From Bacilli bacterium (GTDB taxonomy: Bacteria; Bacillota_I; Bacilli_A; RF39; UBA660), in contig JAFZPS010000041.1 of assembly GCA_017550205.1 (NCBI GenBank), positions 1 through 30,030 of the forward strand: a stretch of 30,030 nucleotides of DNA. The letters run 5' to 3'. Positions 7,024 to 14,819 of the stretch are shown here, piece by piece. Each line of letters begins with the position of its first letter. Within the stretch, counting starts at the first letter, position 1. The position numbers and the translations under genes are program-made. The notes beneath the pieces are model-generated. The model worked only from the letters and a program-made list of their open reading frames with translations. It was not told the DNA's origin and searched no databases.

Positions 7024-7569
7024 ATGCATACTGAATATGAAGTAAGAATACTAGAAATTGATGTAGAAAGTATTAAGAAAAAATTAAACGAGGTGGGAGC
7101 TGTTTTTGAATGGGACAGACTACAAAGAAGATATGTATATGATTTTATTCCTAAGCTAGATGGTAAATGGATTAGACTTAGAACTAATGGAGTTAAAACT
7201 ACTCTTACTATTAAGGATGTAGTTACTTCTAAAATAGATGGTACTAAGGAATTAGAAATTGTAGTTGATGATTTTGATAGAACTAATAGTATATTAGAAG
7301 AATTGGGCTATGAACATAGAGCATATCAAGAAAATAGAAGAATACAATATAAATTAAATGGAGTAGAAATAGATATTGATTCATGGCCAATGATACCTAC
7401 ATATTTAGAAATAGAAGGTTCTAGTGAAGAGGAAGTTTATAAGACTGTTGAATTATTAGGATTTGATAAATCAGATATTACTACTAGAGATGTAGAAGGT
7501 ATTTATAATGATTATGGTCATGATGTTATGGAAATAAAAGAATTAGAATTAGAGGAGGAAAGAAAATAA
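7024..7569 (+). CDS. CYTH-domain protein (class IV adenylate cyclase / tripolyphosphatase-like)
   Basis: This 181-aa protein is a whole CYTH (CyaB/thiamine-triphosphatase) tunnel fold. It opens with EYEVRI, the ExExK metal/phosphate motif with Arg8 in place of the usual lysine. Next come KWIRLRTNG, TLTIKDV, KELEIVVDD, the RRIQYKLNGVEIDIDSWP segment and TYLEIEG, which carry the alternating charged residues lining the tunnel. The family hydrolyses or cyclises triphosphates (triphosphate, ThTP, ATP), and the substrate cannot be told. It is the first gene after the tyrosine T-box, with an AGGAGG site four bases before the ATG, and its stop overlaps the tyrS start (TAATG). It is therefore expected to be induced by tyrosine limitation, which is unexpected for this family. 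Confidence 0.85.
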   Translation: MHTEYEVRILEIDVESIKKKLNEVGAVFEWDRLQRRYVYDFIPKLDGKWIRLRTNGVKTTLTIKDVVTSKIDGTKELEIVVDDFDRTNSILEELGYEHRAYQENRRIQYKLNGVEIDIDSWPMIPTYLEIEGSSEEEVYKTVELLGFDKSDITTRDVEGIYNDYGHDVMEIKELELEEERK

Positions 7570-8801
7570 TGACATGTTTTGAAGATTTAATGTATAGGGG
7601 TTTAATTAAAGATGTAGCTAGTGAAGATATTGAGAAAGTATTAAATGGAGAGCCAATTACTTTTTATTGGGGTACTGATCCTACAGCTGATTCATTAACA
7701 GTAGGACATTATTCTAGTTTAATTACTGCTAAGAGATTAGCTAAGTATGGACATCATCCAATTCTTTTAGTTGGTGGTGCTACAGGACTTATTGGAGACC
7801 CTAGACCAACAGCTGAAAGAGAAATAATTTCTAAAGAAAAACTAGATGGTTACTTTCAATGTATTAAGAAACAAGTATCTGATATATTTGATGGTAATGT
7901 AGAAATAGTTAATAATTATGATTGGTTTAAAGATATTTCTTGGATTGATTTCTTAAGAGATGTAGGTAAATATATTAATGTTAATTATATGTTAAATAAA
8001 GATATTATTTCTAGAAGATTAGAAAGTGGTATTACATTTGCAGAATTTGCTTATACTTTAATGCAAGGATATGACTACTTATATTTAAATGAAACTAAGA
8101 ATGTTACTCTACAATGTGCAGGTAGTGACCAATGGGGTAATATTACTACTGGTGTTGAATTAATTAATAAAAAACTTGGTAAACAAGTTAATGCATTTAC
8201 TATGCCTTTAATAGTTGATTCTACTGGTAAAAAGATTGGTAAGAGTGAAGGTAATGCTATATGGTTAGATGAAAATAAAACTTCATCTTATGAATTATAC
8301 CAATACTTTATTAATACTACAGATGATAAAGTATATGAATACTTAAAAGTATTTACATTCTTAACTAAAGATGAAATAGAAGAATTAATGGAAAAACATA
8401 ATGCTCAACCAGAATTAAGATTAGCTCAAAAAGAATTAGCTAAACAAATAATTATAGATTTACATGGAGAAGAAAGTTTTAATAGAGCTATTAGTATATC
8501 TGAATCATTGTTTAGTGGTGATATTAAATCATTTACTTCAAAGGAAGTAGAAGAAGCTTTCAAAGGGATTGATCCATTTGAAATAAGTAGTGATTTAAAT
8601 ATAGTAGATTTATTGGTAGAAGCATCAGTATGTTCTAGTAAGAGAGAAGCTAGAGAGTTTATAAGTAATGGAAGTATTACTTTAAATGGTGAAAAGATTA
8701 CTGATTTAGAGTTTATTATTACTAAATCTATATGTATTGATTCTAAATACTTAGTAGTACGTAGAGGTAAGAAAAAGTATTTTGTAGGTATATATAAGTA
8801 A
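7569..8801 (+). CDS. tyrS: Tyrosyl-tRNA synthetase
   Basis: The 410-aa protein is a bacterial class Ic TyrRS. FYWGTDPTADSLTVGHY (residues 32-48) contains the HIGH-type motif TVGH; GITFAEFAYTLMQGYDYLYL and GSDQWGNITTG form the tyrosine pocket; KIGKS at 222-226 is the KMSKS loop. The C-terminus (from about residue 343) is an S4 RNA-binding domain, VCSSKREAREFISNGSITLNG. It charges tRNA-Tyr in the cytoplasm as a dimer. The start shares one base with the CYTH stop, and GAGGAA about ten bases upstream serves as ribosome binding site. Control by the upstream tyrosine T-box makes its expression respond to uncharged tRNA-Tyr. Confidence 0.97.
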   Translation: MTCFEDLMYRGLIKDVASEDIEKVLNGEPITFYWGTDPTADSLTVGHYSSLITAKRLAKYGHHPILLVGGATGLIGDPRPTAEREIISKEKLDGYFQCIKKQVSDIFDGNVEIVNNYDWFKDISWIDFLRDVGKYINVNYMLNKDIISRRLESGITFAEFAYTLMQGYDYLYLNETKNVTLQCAGSDQWGNITTGVELINKKLGKQVNAFTMPLIVDSTGKKIGKSEGNAIWLDENKTSSYELYQYFINTTDDKVYEYLKVFTFLTKDEIEELMEKHNAQPELRLAQKELAKQIIIDLHGEESFNRAISISESLFSGDIKSFTSKEVEEAFKGIDPFEISSDLNIVDLLVEASVCSSKREAREFISNGSITLNGEKITDLEFIITKSICIDSKYLVVRRGKKKYFVGIYK

Positions 8802-8812
8802 TTGGTGATTAT

Positions 8813-9349
8813 ATGAGAATAATATTAGTTAGACATGCACAAACAGAAGATAATTTTAATAATATTATGCAGGGTTTAAGAAATAATTTACTTAATGATG
8901 CTGGGAGAAGACAAGCTCAAAAGTTAAGAGAAGATTTATCCTCTATAAAAATAGATTACTGTTATACATCTCCACTTGTTAGATGTGTAGAAACTGCTTT
9001 TATATTAATTGGTGATCGATGTGAAATGATTAAAGATGATAGATTAATTGAAAGAGATTTAGGTGAACTTGAGGGTAAAAAGAGAGAAACATATGATATT
9101 GAAAAATATTGGGATTATGATTTGAATAGTAATGATCTTGGAGTAGAACCTCTTAGAAAGTTGATTGATAGATGTAAAGATTTCTTAGAATATATAAAAA
9201 ATAAGTATCCTAAGGATACTACTATTTTGATAGTTAGTCATAGTGCTCCAGTTAAAGCACTTAAATACTTATTAGAAAATAAAGAATTAAAGGGTAATTT
9301 ATTTGAGAGAAATATTAAAAACTCTGAATACTTAGAATTTGAGATATAA
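8813..9349 (+). CDS. Histidine phosphatase (phosphoglycerate mutase-like)
   Basis: The protein starts MRIILVRHAQTEDN, the RHG motif with catalytic His8. YTSPLVRCVETA supplies the conserved arginine, RDLGELEGK the catalytic-acid region and LIVSHSAPVKAL the second histidine. At 178 aa it is the size of the small branch (CobC/GpmB/broad-specificity phosphatases), not of glycolytic GpmA. The substrate is unknown. It begins 11 bases after tyrS behind GGTGAT, with no promoter or terminator between, so it is probably part of the T-box operon. A two-way terminator follows, facing rpsD. Confidence 0.88.
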   Translation: MRIILVRHAQTEDNFNNIMQGLRNNLLNDAGRRQAQKLREDLSSIKIDYCYTSPLVRCVETAFILIGDRCEMIKDDRLIERDLGELEGKKRETYDIEKYWDYDLNSNDLGVEPLRKLIDRCKDFLEYIKNKYPKDTTILIVSHSAPVKALKYLLENKELKGNLFERNIKNSEYLEFEI

Positions 9350-9377
9350 AAAAAGAAGATTTAATCTTCTTTTTATT
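9346..9377. terminator. Bidirectional terminator between the phosphatase gene and rpsD
   Basis: The near-perfect palindrome AAAAGAAGATTAATCTTCTTTT has A-runs before and T-runs after, so it works in both directions for the convergent genes. Confidence 0.8.
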
Positions 9378-9378
9378 T

Positions 9379-9981
9379 TTACTTATTATAGAATTCAACG
9401 ATTAATGCTTCATTGATATCAGCATTTAATTCATTTCTTTCAGGTAATCTTACGTATGTAGCTTCCATTTTGTTTTCATCATAATTAATGAATTCAACTC
9501 TCTTAGTTACTTTAGATAAACTTTCAGCTACTACTTTTAAGCTCTTATCTTTATCTTTTAATGAGATTACATCTCCAACTTTAACTCTGTATGATGGAAT
9601 ATCAACTTTCTTTCCATTAACAGTTACGTGTCCGTGGTTAACTAATTGTCTAGCAGCACGTCTTGTTGAAGCAAAACCAATTCTGTATACTAAGTTATCT
9701 AATCTAGATTCTAGTAATCTTAAGAAGTTAGTACCATTGATACCTTTCATTTTTTCAGCTTCTAAGAATGTTTTATGGAATTGTCTTTCGTTTACTCCAT
9801 ACATGAAACGAACTTTTTGTTTTTCTTTTAATTGAGTTCCATAGTCAGATAATTTACCTTTACGGTCATTACCATGTTGACCAGGTCCGTATGGACGACG
9901 AGATAATTCTTTACCAGATTCATTAATTGAGAAACCAACACGTCTAGCTTGTTTATAATTTGATCCTGTGTATCTTGACAT
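9379..9981 (-). CDS. rpsD: Small ribosomal subunit protein S4
   Basis: The 200-aa protein begins MSRYTGSNYKQARRVGFS and has the S4 signature RRPYGPGQHG. The S4 RNA-binding domain follows at about residues 90-155 (FLRLLESRLDNLVYRIGFASTRRAARQLVNHGHVTVNG). There are no cysteines in the N-terminal region, so it is the zinc-free form. S4 is a primary 16S rRNA binder that nucleates 30S assembly. The start at 9981 has an AAGGAG site. The gene stands alone, away from the ribosomal protein operons, as in Bacillus subtilis, and has a leader of about 145 bases that may be used for autoregulation. Confidence 0.98.
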   Translation of the reverse strand: MSRYTGSNYKQARRVGFSINESGKELSRRPYGPGQHGNDRKGKLSDYGTQLKEKQKVRFMYGVNERQFHKTFLEAEKMKGINGTNFLRLLESRLDNLVYRIGFASTRRAARQLVNHGHVTVNGKKVDIPSYRVKVGDVISLKDKDKSLKVVAESLSKVTKRVEFINYDENKMEATYVRLPERNELNADINEALIVEFYNK

Positions 9982-10126
9982 AATATTTCTCCTTTCCTTT
10001 TATTACAAAGTCTTGAAGGGTTTAGTCATATCTTAGGGAGTTTCTCTTTCACTAAACAGCTAATCGCTACTTTTAATTGAAAAACACTTTAAAATATTCT
10101 AAACCTGCTGTTTCAGGAATTTGCAC
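9982..10126 (-). promoter_or_regulatory. Long structured rpsD leader, candidate S4 autoregulatory RNA
   Basis: About 145 transcribed bases separate the rpsD promoter from its start codon, whereas other leaders in this window are about 10-20 bases. In transcript orientation there is a CCTG...CAGG hairpin (plus-strand 10104-10117) and a perfect 7-bp stem, GTTTAGT with ACTAAAC (plus-strand 10020-10026 and 10051-10057), enclosing a 24-base region. Bacillus subtilis S4 is known to repress its own gene through a structured leader. Homology of this RNA to that leader is inferred from position and size, not from an alignment. Confidence 0.5.
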
Positions 10127-10131
10127 TATTA

Positions 10132-10160
10132 ATTATATTGTAAAAACGTTGATAAGTCAA
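10132..10160 (-). promoter_or_regulatory. Classical sigma-A-type promoter of rpsD
   Basis: On the minus strand TTGACT (plus-strand 10155-10160) and TATAAT (10132-10137) are separated by exactly 17 bases. This is the most complete promoter of the window, as expected for a ribosomal protein gene. Confidence 0.85.
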
Positions 10161-10218
10161 GAAATTGTTTAATTTTTAGGTTTTTTTGCGTAAATTGTAG
10201 AAAAATGTTGAGTATATA

Positions 10219-10227
10219 TGATAAAAT
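10219..10227 (+). promoter_or_regulatory. Extended -10 promoter of ezrA
   Basis: TGATAAAAT ends 24 bases before the ezrA ATG. No good -35 is found at 16-18 bases. Confidence 0.6.
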
Positions 10228-10251
10228 ATTGTTTAGAATAGAGGTGGAGGA

Positions 10252-11964
10252 ATGCAAGGACAGTTTCTGATTATTGTATCAGTAATAATTATTATTTTAG
10301 TTATTGTTATTGTAATGCTTCATTTTGTTAGAAAAGCGGAGTTAAAGTATTATCGAAATAAAGTTAAAAACTTAGAGATTGAACGTAATATGATTGCTTC
10401 TACTCCAGTGCTTTTAGAACTTTCTAAGGTAGAGCCAATTATTAAAAATGATAAGATGGAAGAAAAGTATAATAAATGGCAAGAAAAGTTTGAAGATATT
10501 AAGACTAGAAGATTAACAGTAATAGATGATATGCTTATAGACTTAGATATTTATGTAGATAAAAGAGATTATAAGAATTGTGGTTATAGAATTGCATCTA
10601 CAGAGATAGAAATATATAAAGTTAGAGAAGCTGCTGAACACTTACTTGAAGAGATTAAAGATATTACATTAAGTGAAGAAAAATATCGTGCTATAGTTAC
10701 TAAATTAAAAGCTAAATATAGGAGTTTAACTAAAGAATATCAAGATCATAAAGAATTATATGATTTTATGCAAGAAGCTATAGAACTACAATTGGAAAAT
10801 ATAGAAAAAAGATTCTTAGATTTTGAAAAAGTTATGGAAGAAAATGAGTATAGTGAAGTAGTTCATGTTTGTAAGGCTCTTGATACTATGATAGAGCATA
10901 TGGATATTATTATTTTAGAAACTCCAGATATTTTGTTAATGAGTCAAAAGATAATTCCTAATAGAATGAATGAAATATCTAATACTTATAAAGAAATGGT
11001 ACAAGATGGTTATGTTTTAGATTATTTAAATATTGATTATAATATTGAAGAATCTAAGAAGAATATAGAAAAAATAATGGATAAAGTAAAAGTACTTAAT
11101 TTAGAAGGGGCAATGTTTGATTTAAAAACAATGCTTGAGTATTATGATTCATTATTTGTAGATTTTGAAAAAGAAAGATTATCTAGAAAAGTATATGAAG
11201 AAAATGTTGGAGATTTCTATAAGAAATTAGAAAAGACTAATTTATTAGTTAGAGATGTATATAATCAATTAGATGATATAAAGAATATGTATGATTTAAG
11301 TGATGAAGATGTATCTATAATAGATGAAGTTAATAAGACATTAGTAGTTATAAACGATGATTATAAAAAGACAATTGCTAAAGACGATTCTAAATCAACG
11401 CCATATTCAGTATTGAATGAAGAAGTTGAGAGTTTAACTAATAGACTTGCAATTATGGAAGATGATTTTGATAAGGCATTAAAATCACTTGGTAATATGT
11501 ATGATGATGAGTTAAGAGCTAGAGAACAGTTAGAGGAAATAGAAGAGTTCTTAGATACTTGTAAGAATGAAATTAGAAGTTATAAGTTACCTGTTATTAC
11601 TGATAATTATTATGTACAGCTTAGAGAAGCAAATGATGCAATTGTTGAGGTGATAAGAGAATTAGAAAAGAAACCTATTGTTATTAAGGTATTAAATACT
11701 AGAGTAGATACTGCTAGGGATTTAGTATTAAAACTATATAATACAACTATGAATATGGTTAAAACAGCTAAGATGACAGAAATGATTATTGTGTATGGAA
11801 ATAGATATAGATCTATTATTAATGAAGTAGATAAGGAGCTATATGATGCTGAAAAACTATTTTATAAAGGAAGTTATAAAGAGGCATTTGATATAGCTAT
11901 GAAAGCTATTTCCAGAATAGATGAAAAAATTTATAAAAAATTGGAGGATTTATATGAAAAATAA
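10252..11964 (+). CDS. ezrA: Septation ring formation regulator EzrA
   Basis: The 570-aa length is close to that of Bacillus EzrA. One N-terminal membrane helix (about residues 5-24, rich in I and V) is followed by HFVRKAELKYYRNKVKNLE and then continuous spectrin-like coiled coil to the C-terminus, including LEIERNMI, a GAMFDLKTMLEYYDSLF block and YKGSYKEAFDIAMKAISRID near the end. EzrA is a membrane-anchored FtsZ regulator that restricts Z-rings to midcell and coordinates wall synthesis. The start ATG at 10252 uses GAGGTG at 10241-10246, five bases away. Neighbouring rpsD and thiI agree with the Bacillus order. The last 11 bases overlap a prepilin-like gene, so both are co-translated. Confidence 0.9.
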   Translation: MQGQFLIIVSVIIIILVIVIVMLHFVRKAELKYYRNKVKNLEIERNMIASTPVLLELSKVEPIIKNDKMEEKYNKWQEKFEDIKTRRLTVIDDMLIDLDIYVDKRDYKNCGYRIASTEIEIYKVREAAEHLLEEIKDITLSEEKYRAIVTKLKAKYRSLTKEYQDHKELYDFMQEAIELQLENIEKRFLDFEKVMEENEYSEVVHVCKALDTMIEHMDIIILETPDILLMSQKIIPNRMNEISNTYKEMVQDGYVLDYLNIDYNIEESKKNIEKIMDKVKVLNLEGAMFDLKTMLEYYDSLFVDFEKERLSRKVYEENVGDFYKKLEKTNLLVRDVYNQLDDIKNMYDLSDEDVSIIDEVNKTLVVINDDYKKTIAKDDSKSTPYSVLNEEVESLTNRLAIMEDDFDKALKSLGNMYDDELRAREQLEEIEEFLDTCKNEIRSYKLPVITDNYYVQLREANDAIVEVIRELEKKPIVIKVLNTRVDTARDLVLKLYNTTMNMVKTAKMTEMIIVYGNRYRSIINEVDKELYDAEKLFYKGSYKEAFDIAMKAISRIDEKIYKKLEDLYEK

Positions 11965-12571
11965 TAAGGGAATTGGTAAATTTGAATTGTTAACAATGAT
12001 AGTTATAGGTATGATTGTTATTTCACTAGTGTTATGGTATTTTATAGGAGTTGCTAATAGAGAGAGATATACTACAATGAGAAAGAATGCAGCTAGTTTA
12101 TCTCAAACGATATCTACTAATATTAATAGTTTTCATAATACTGATATAGCTTATTTAGGAGAAGCTATTAGAGATGGTTATGTTTCTGCTATATCTAGTC
12201 CATTTAGTGGAAAAAATTGTTCTCAATCTGAGTCTAAAGTAGAAATGAAAGATGCAAAAGCAGTAGTTACTTTAAGATGTGATAACTTTTTAATAGATCA
12301 AGTACATATTACTAATGATTATGGAAATATTCCTATCTATAAAGTAAGTGAATGGAAGACAGAGAAACCCAAAGGTAAATCTGAAAAGAGAGTATTATAT
12401 AATTGTTTAGATGGTGGAAAAGAAAAATATGAAGAGTATGTAGAAGAATTATACTTTGTTTCACTAATTAATAACGATTATGGAAGTAATCATTATGATG
12501 CTAGTACTATTAAGAATGAATGTATAGTAGTTAATAAGACATTCTATCGTACTAAAGAAAAATTAAAATAA
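11954..12571 (+). CDS. Prepilin-like (type IV pilin family) protein
   Basis: I start the gene at ATG 11954 (205 aa), six bases after GGAGG at 11943-11947, rather than further upstream inside ezrA. The N-terminus MKNNKGIGKFELLTMIVIG aligns column by column with prepilins (KGFTLVELLAVIVI). There is a short basic leader, Gly6 as the processing site, Glu at +5 of the mature protein and a hydrophobic helix of about 20 residues. The rest is a soluble domain with several cysteines (NCSQS, LRCDN, YNCLDGG, NECIV). If processed by a prepilin peptidase it would be a pseudopilin. None of the assembly genes (ATPase, PilC-like, peptidase) are in this window. Coupling to ezrA is the notable context. A terminator follows directly. 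Confidence 0.7.
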   Translation: MKNNKGIGKFELLTMIVIGMIVISLVLWYFIGVANRERYTTMRKNAASLSQTISTNINSFHNTDIAYLGEAIRDGYVSAISSPFSGKNCSQSESKVEMKDAKAVVTLRCDNFLIDQVHITNDYGNIPIYKVSEWKTEKPKGKSEKRVLYNCLDGGKEKYEEYVEELYFVSLINNDYGSNHYDASTIKNECIVVNKTFYRTKEKLK

Positions 12572-12592
12572 ACAACTTCGGTTGTTTTTTTT
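12566..12592 (+). terminator. UUCG-loop terminator after the prepilin-like gene
   Basis: AACAAC (12571-12576), loop TTCG, GTTGTT (12581-12586), then a T run. The loop is a C(UUCG)G tetraloop. Bases 12582-12587 (TTGTTT) also fit as the -35 of the thiI promoter. Confidence 0.85.
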
Positions 12593-12610
12593 ATGAAATT
12601 TTGCTAAAAT
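12582..12610 (+). promoter_or_regulatory. Promoter of thiI
   Basis: TTGTTT (12582-12587), 17-base spacer, then TAAAAT (12605-12610) with a TG extension at 12602-12603. The -10 ends 17 bases before the ATG at 12628. Confidence 0.6.
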
Positions 12611-12627
12611 ATGTGCGTGGTGATTTT

Positions 12628-13815
12628 ATGGATAGAGTAATATTAATAAAATATGGGGAATTATCTACTAAGAAAGCTAATCGTAATTTTTTTATAAATA
12701 CTTTATATAAGAATTTAAAGAGTAAGTTATTAGGGTATGATGTAAAAATACATAAAGATAGAGCTAGAATGTATATAGAATTCTTAGAAAAGGATTTAGA
12801 TTCTATTAAGAATATCGTTTCTAAGGTATTTGGTATACATACTTATCATATTGCTTATATAGTAGATACAGATGATAGAACTATTCAAGATAAAGTACTT
12901 AGTAGTGTTAAACTAGAAGAGTTTAAGACTTTTAAAATAGAAACTAAAAGAAGTAATAAGAATTTTCCTATTCATAGTCAAGATTATAATAGAGTATTAG
13001 GGGGATTAATATTAAAGAATATTAGTGATGTTTCGGTGGATGTTCATAATCCTCAGTTATGGATTACTGTAGAGATTAGAGATAAGAATACATTTATATA
13101 TTTTAATTCATATACAGGTAGTGGTGGATATCCAGTAGGTACTCAATCTAAAGGTATGTTGATGTTAAGTGGGGGAATTGATTCTCCAGTAGCAGGTTAT
13201 CTTGCTATGAAAAGAGGAATGATACTTGATGCTGTATATTTCGAAGCTATGCCTCATACTAGTATAGAAGCTAGAAATAAAGTTATTACTTTATGTAGAA
13301 AACTATCTGAGTACTGTGATCATATTAATCTACATATAGTTAACTTTACTCCTATACAAGAAGAAATATATAAGAATTGTCGAGAAGATTACATGATTAC
13401 TATTATGAGAAGAATGATGTATAGAATAATGGATAAGTTATGTAAGAAATATAAGGGTTTAGTTATAGTAAATGGAGAAAGTGTAGGACAAGTTGCTTCT
13501 CAAACATTAACTAGTATGAATGTTATTAATAGTGTTACTAATATACCTGTAATTAGGCCAGTAGCATGTTTTGATAAATTAGAGATAATGGAGATTGCTA
13601 GAAATATAGATACTTATGAGACTAGTATTATTCCATATGAAGATTGTTGTACTGTGTTTGTTCCAAAGCATCCTGCAATTAATCCTAAGATGGGTATAGC
13701 TATAAGTGAAGAGGCTAAATTTGATTATGAAAGTATGTTAGATACTTGTGTAGAATCTTTAAATACAATAGTTATTACTAGTAAAGAAGATAATCAATTT
13801 AGTGATTTATTATAA
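12628..13815 (+). CDS. thiI: tRNA 4-thiouridine synthetase ThiI
   Basis: The protein (395 aa from ATG 12628) starts MDRVILIKYGELSTKK, typical of ThiI. An N-terminal ferredoxin-like/THUMP domain runs to about residue 165. The adenylating PP-loop is LMLSGGIDSPVAGYLAMKRG (about 180-199), and the C-terminal part has NGESVGQVASQTL and YEDCCTVFVPKHP. There is no C-terminal rhodanese domain, as usual in Bacillota ThiI. It adenylates U8 of tRNA and transfers sulfur from a cysteine desulfurase to make s4U; it may also feed thiazole synthesis. In Bacillus the partner desulfurase nifZ is adjacent; here it is not. The start is set by GGTGAT three bases upstream; an earlier in-frame TTG at 12601 lies inside the promoter. 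Confidence 0.95.
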   Translation: MDRVILIKYGELSTKKANRNFFINTLYKNLKSKLLGYDVKIHKDRARMYIEFLEKDLDSIKNIVSKVFGIHTYHIAYIVDTDDRTIQDKVLSSVKLEEFKTFKIETKRSNKNFPIHSQDYNRVLGGLILKNISDVSVDVHNPQLWITVEIRDKNTFIYFNSYTGSGGYPVGTQSKGMLMLSGGIDSPVAGYLAMKRGMILDAVYFEAMPHTSIEARNKVITLCRKLSEYCDHINLHIVNFTPIQEEIYKNCREDYMITIMRRMMYRIMDKLCKKYKGLVIVNGESVGQVASQTLTSMNVINSVTNIPVIRPVACFDKLEIMEIARNIDTYETSIIPYEDCCTVFVPKHPAINPKMGIAISEEAKFDYESMLDTCVESLNTIVITSKEDNQFSDLL

Positions 13816-13817
13816 AA

Positions 13818-13847
13818 TAAAAACAAGGGTTGAACCTTGTTTTTTTA
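13818..13847. terminator. Bidirectional terminator between thiI and the 287-aa orphan gene
   Basis: CAAGG (13824-13828) pairs with CCTTG (13835-13839), extended by A/T pairs, with A-runs before and T-runs after. It serves both convergent genes. Confidence 0.8.
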
Positions 13848-14708
13848 TATACTATTAAATGCTTTATCAGCATAGTCTGTTATTTCTTTTAGACCATTAA
13901 TTAATTTATTAATACTTTCAACTTGTTTTTTTGCATTAGATATAAGTTTCTTTAAATCTTCTGATTTTTTAGGATCTATTTTATTAGCTGTTTCATCATA
14001 TAGTTTTTCTAATTTATGTATTAAGAATTGATATCTATCAACTAATTCTTCAGTGTGTTTATCATTTACAGTTGGTTTAGATTTTAGTTCATCATATTCC
14101 ATATCTAAAATATTAATTTGTTTTTCTAAACGGTCATATTCATCATTAAAGTACTTATCATATGATTGTTTTCTATCATTATTAATTATTCTTTCTCTTG
14201 TTTCAGCACCAACTGTTCCAATTTTTGAGATATTATCAATAAATAATATTATTTCATTAATATCTTCAGGATTTTCATATTTATCTATTATTTCGAATAA
14301 TTCTTTTGTAGCGTTTTCTTGTTTTGTAATATCATCTAAAGCAAGTGTTATTAAAACACTATTTAACTCTGTACGTAGGCTCATATTTTTAGCATGAGAA
14401 GGTGTATCTATATATTTACTTTTTACTATGTGATTACCAGTTTTTGTAGTTATAAGTTTAGATACTTCTCCATTAGCAACTTTTTCTATATCTTCTTCAT
14501 TATCTTTACTTTGTTTATTTTCTTTATTAGTTTCTTGTATTGCTTCTTGTTTTTTCTCTTCTTGTAATCTTAGTTTTTCCTGTTCTTGTTGGATTTGTTT
14601 TTGTACTAAATGATTTAATGCTTGATTTAAATATGACATTAATACTTCATCATTATCTTTTTTAGCACTTTCTATTAATTCTTTTAAATCTTGTATTAGT
14701 TTTTCCAT
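13845..14708 (-). CDS. Hypothetical charged helical protein, 287 aa
   Basis: I recognise no family. The start is ATG 14708-14706, preceded by AGGTGG; an upstream in-frame codon at 14738 lies in the promoter and is rejected. The N-terminal 45 residues are helical (MEKLIQDLKELIESAKKD). A Q/E/K-rich low-complexity stretch follows (about 50-85, with QKQIQQEQEKLRLQEEKKQ). A folded-looking core at about 110-190 contains RTELNSVLITLALDDITKQ and NEIILFIDNISKIGTVG. The C-terminus is a coiled coil ending in an alternating hydrophobic helix. There is no signal or membrane segment. It is monocistronic with its own minus-strand extended -10. It may be a cytoplasmic scaffold, but this is a guess. Confidence 0.7.
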   Translation of the reverse strand: MEKLIQDLKELIESAKKDNDEVLMSYLNQALNHLVQKQIQQEQEKLRLQEEKKQEAIQETNKENKQSKDNEEDIEKVANGEVSKLITTKTGNHIVKSKYIDTPSHAKNMSLRTELNSVLITLALDDITKQENATKELFEIIDKYENPEDINEIILFIDNISKIGTVGAETRERIINNDRKQSYDKYFNDEYDRLEKQINILDMEYDELKSKPTVNDKHTEELVDRYQFLIHKLEKLYDETANKIDPKKSEDLKKLISNAKKQVESINKLINGLKEITDYADKAFNSI

Positions 14709-14728
14709 ATAGCCACCTACTTTATTAA

Positions 14729-14737
14729 AGTATAACA
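14729..14737 (-). promoter_or_regulatory. Extended -10 promoter of the 287-aa orphan gene
   Basis: On the minus strand this reads TGTTATACT, ending 20 bases before the ATG at 14708. No clear -35. Confidence 0.55.
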
Positions 14738-14765
14738 TATCTTTGTATTTTCCTATTATTATTTA

Positions 14766-14794
14766 TTGTCATTTGACACGTTATTTGATAAAAT
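14766..14794 (+). promoter_or_regulatory. Promoter of the first acetate kinase gene
   Basis: TTGTCA (14766-14771), 17-base spacer, TAAAAT (14789-14794) with TG at 14786-14787. The better-looking TTGACA at 14773 is only 10 bases from this -10 and cannot pair with it. Confidence 0.65.
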
Positions 14795-14819
14795 ATGTAT
14801 ATTGAAAAGGAGAGATAAT

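Noticed and set aside
9488..9835. Open plus-strand frame of 115 codons inside rpsD
   Set aside because: It is antisense to the highly conserved S4 coding sequence, has no ribosome binding site and encodes no recognisable protein; the AT-rich codon use of rpsD leaves the opposite strand open.
14053..14397. Open plus-strand frame opposite the 287-aa orphan gene
   Set aside because: The minus-strand gene has a promoter, ribosome binding site and terminator and a charged helical product. The plus frame gives a serine/isoleucine-rich sequence typical of an antisense reading.
14773..14778. Perfect TTGACA before ackA copy 1
   Set aside because: It is only 10 bases from the TAAAAT -10. The TTGTCA at 14766 has the correct 17-base spacer.
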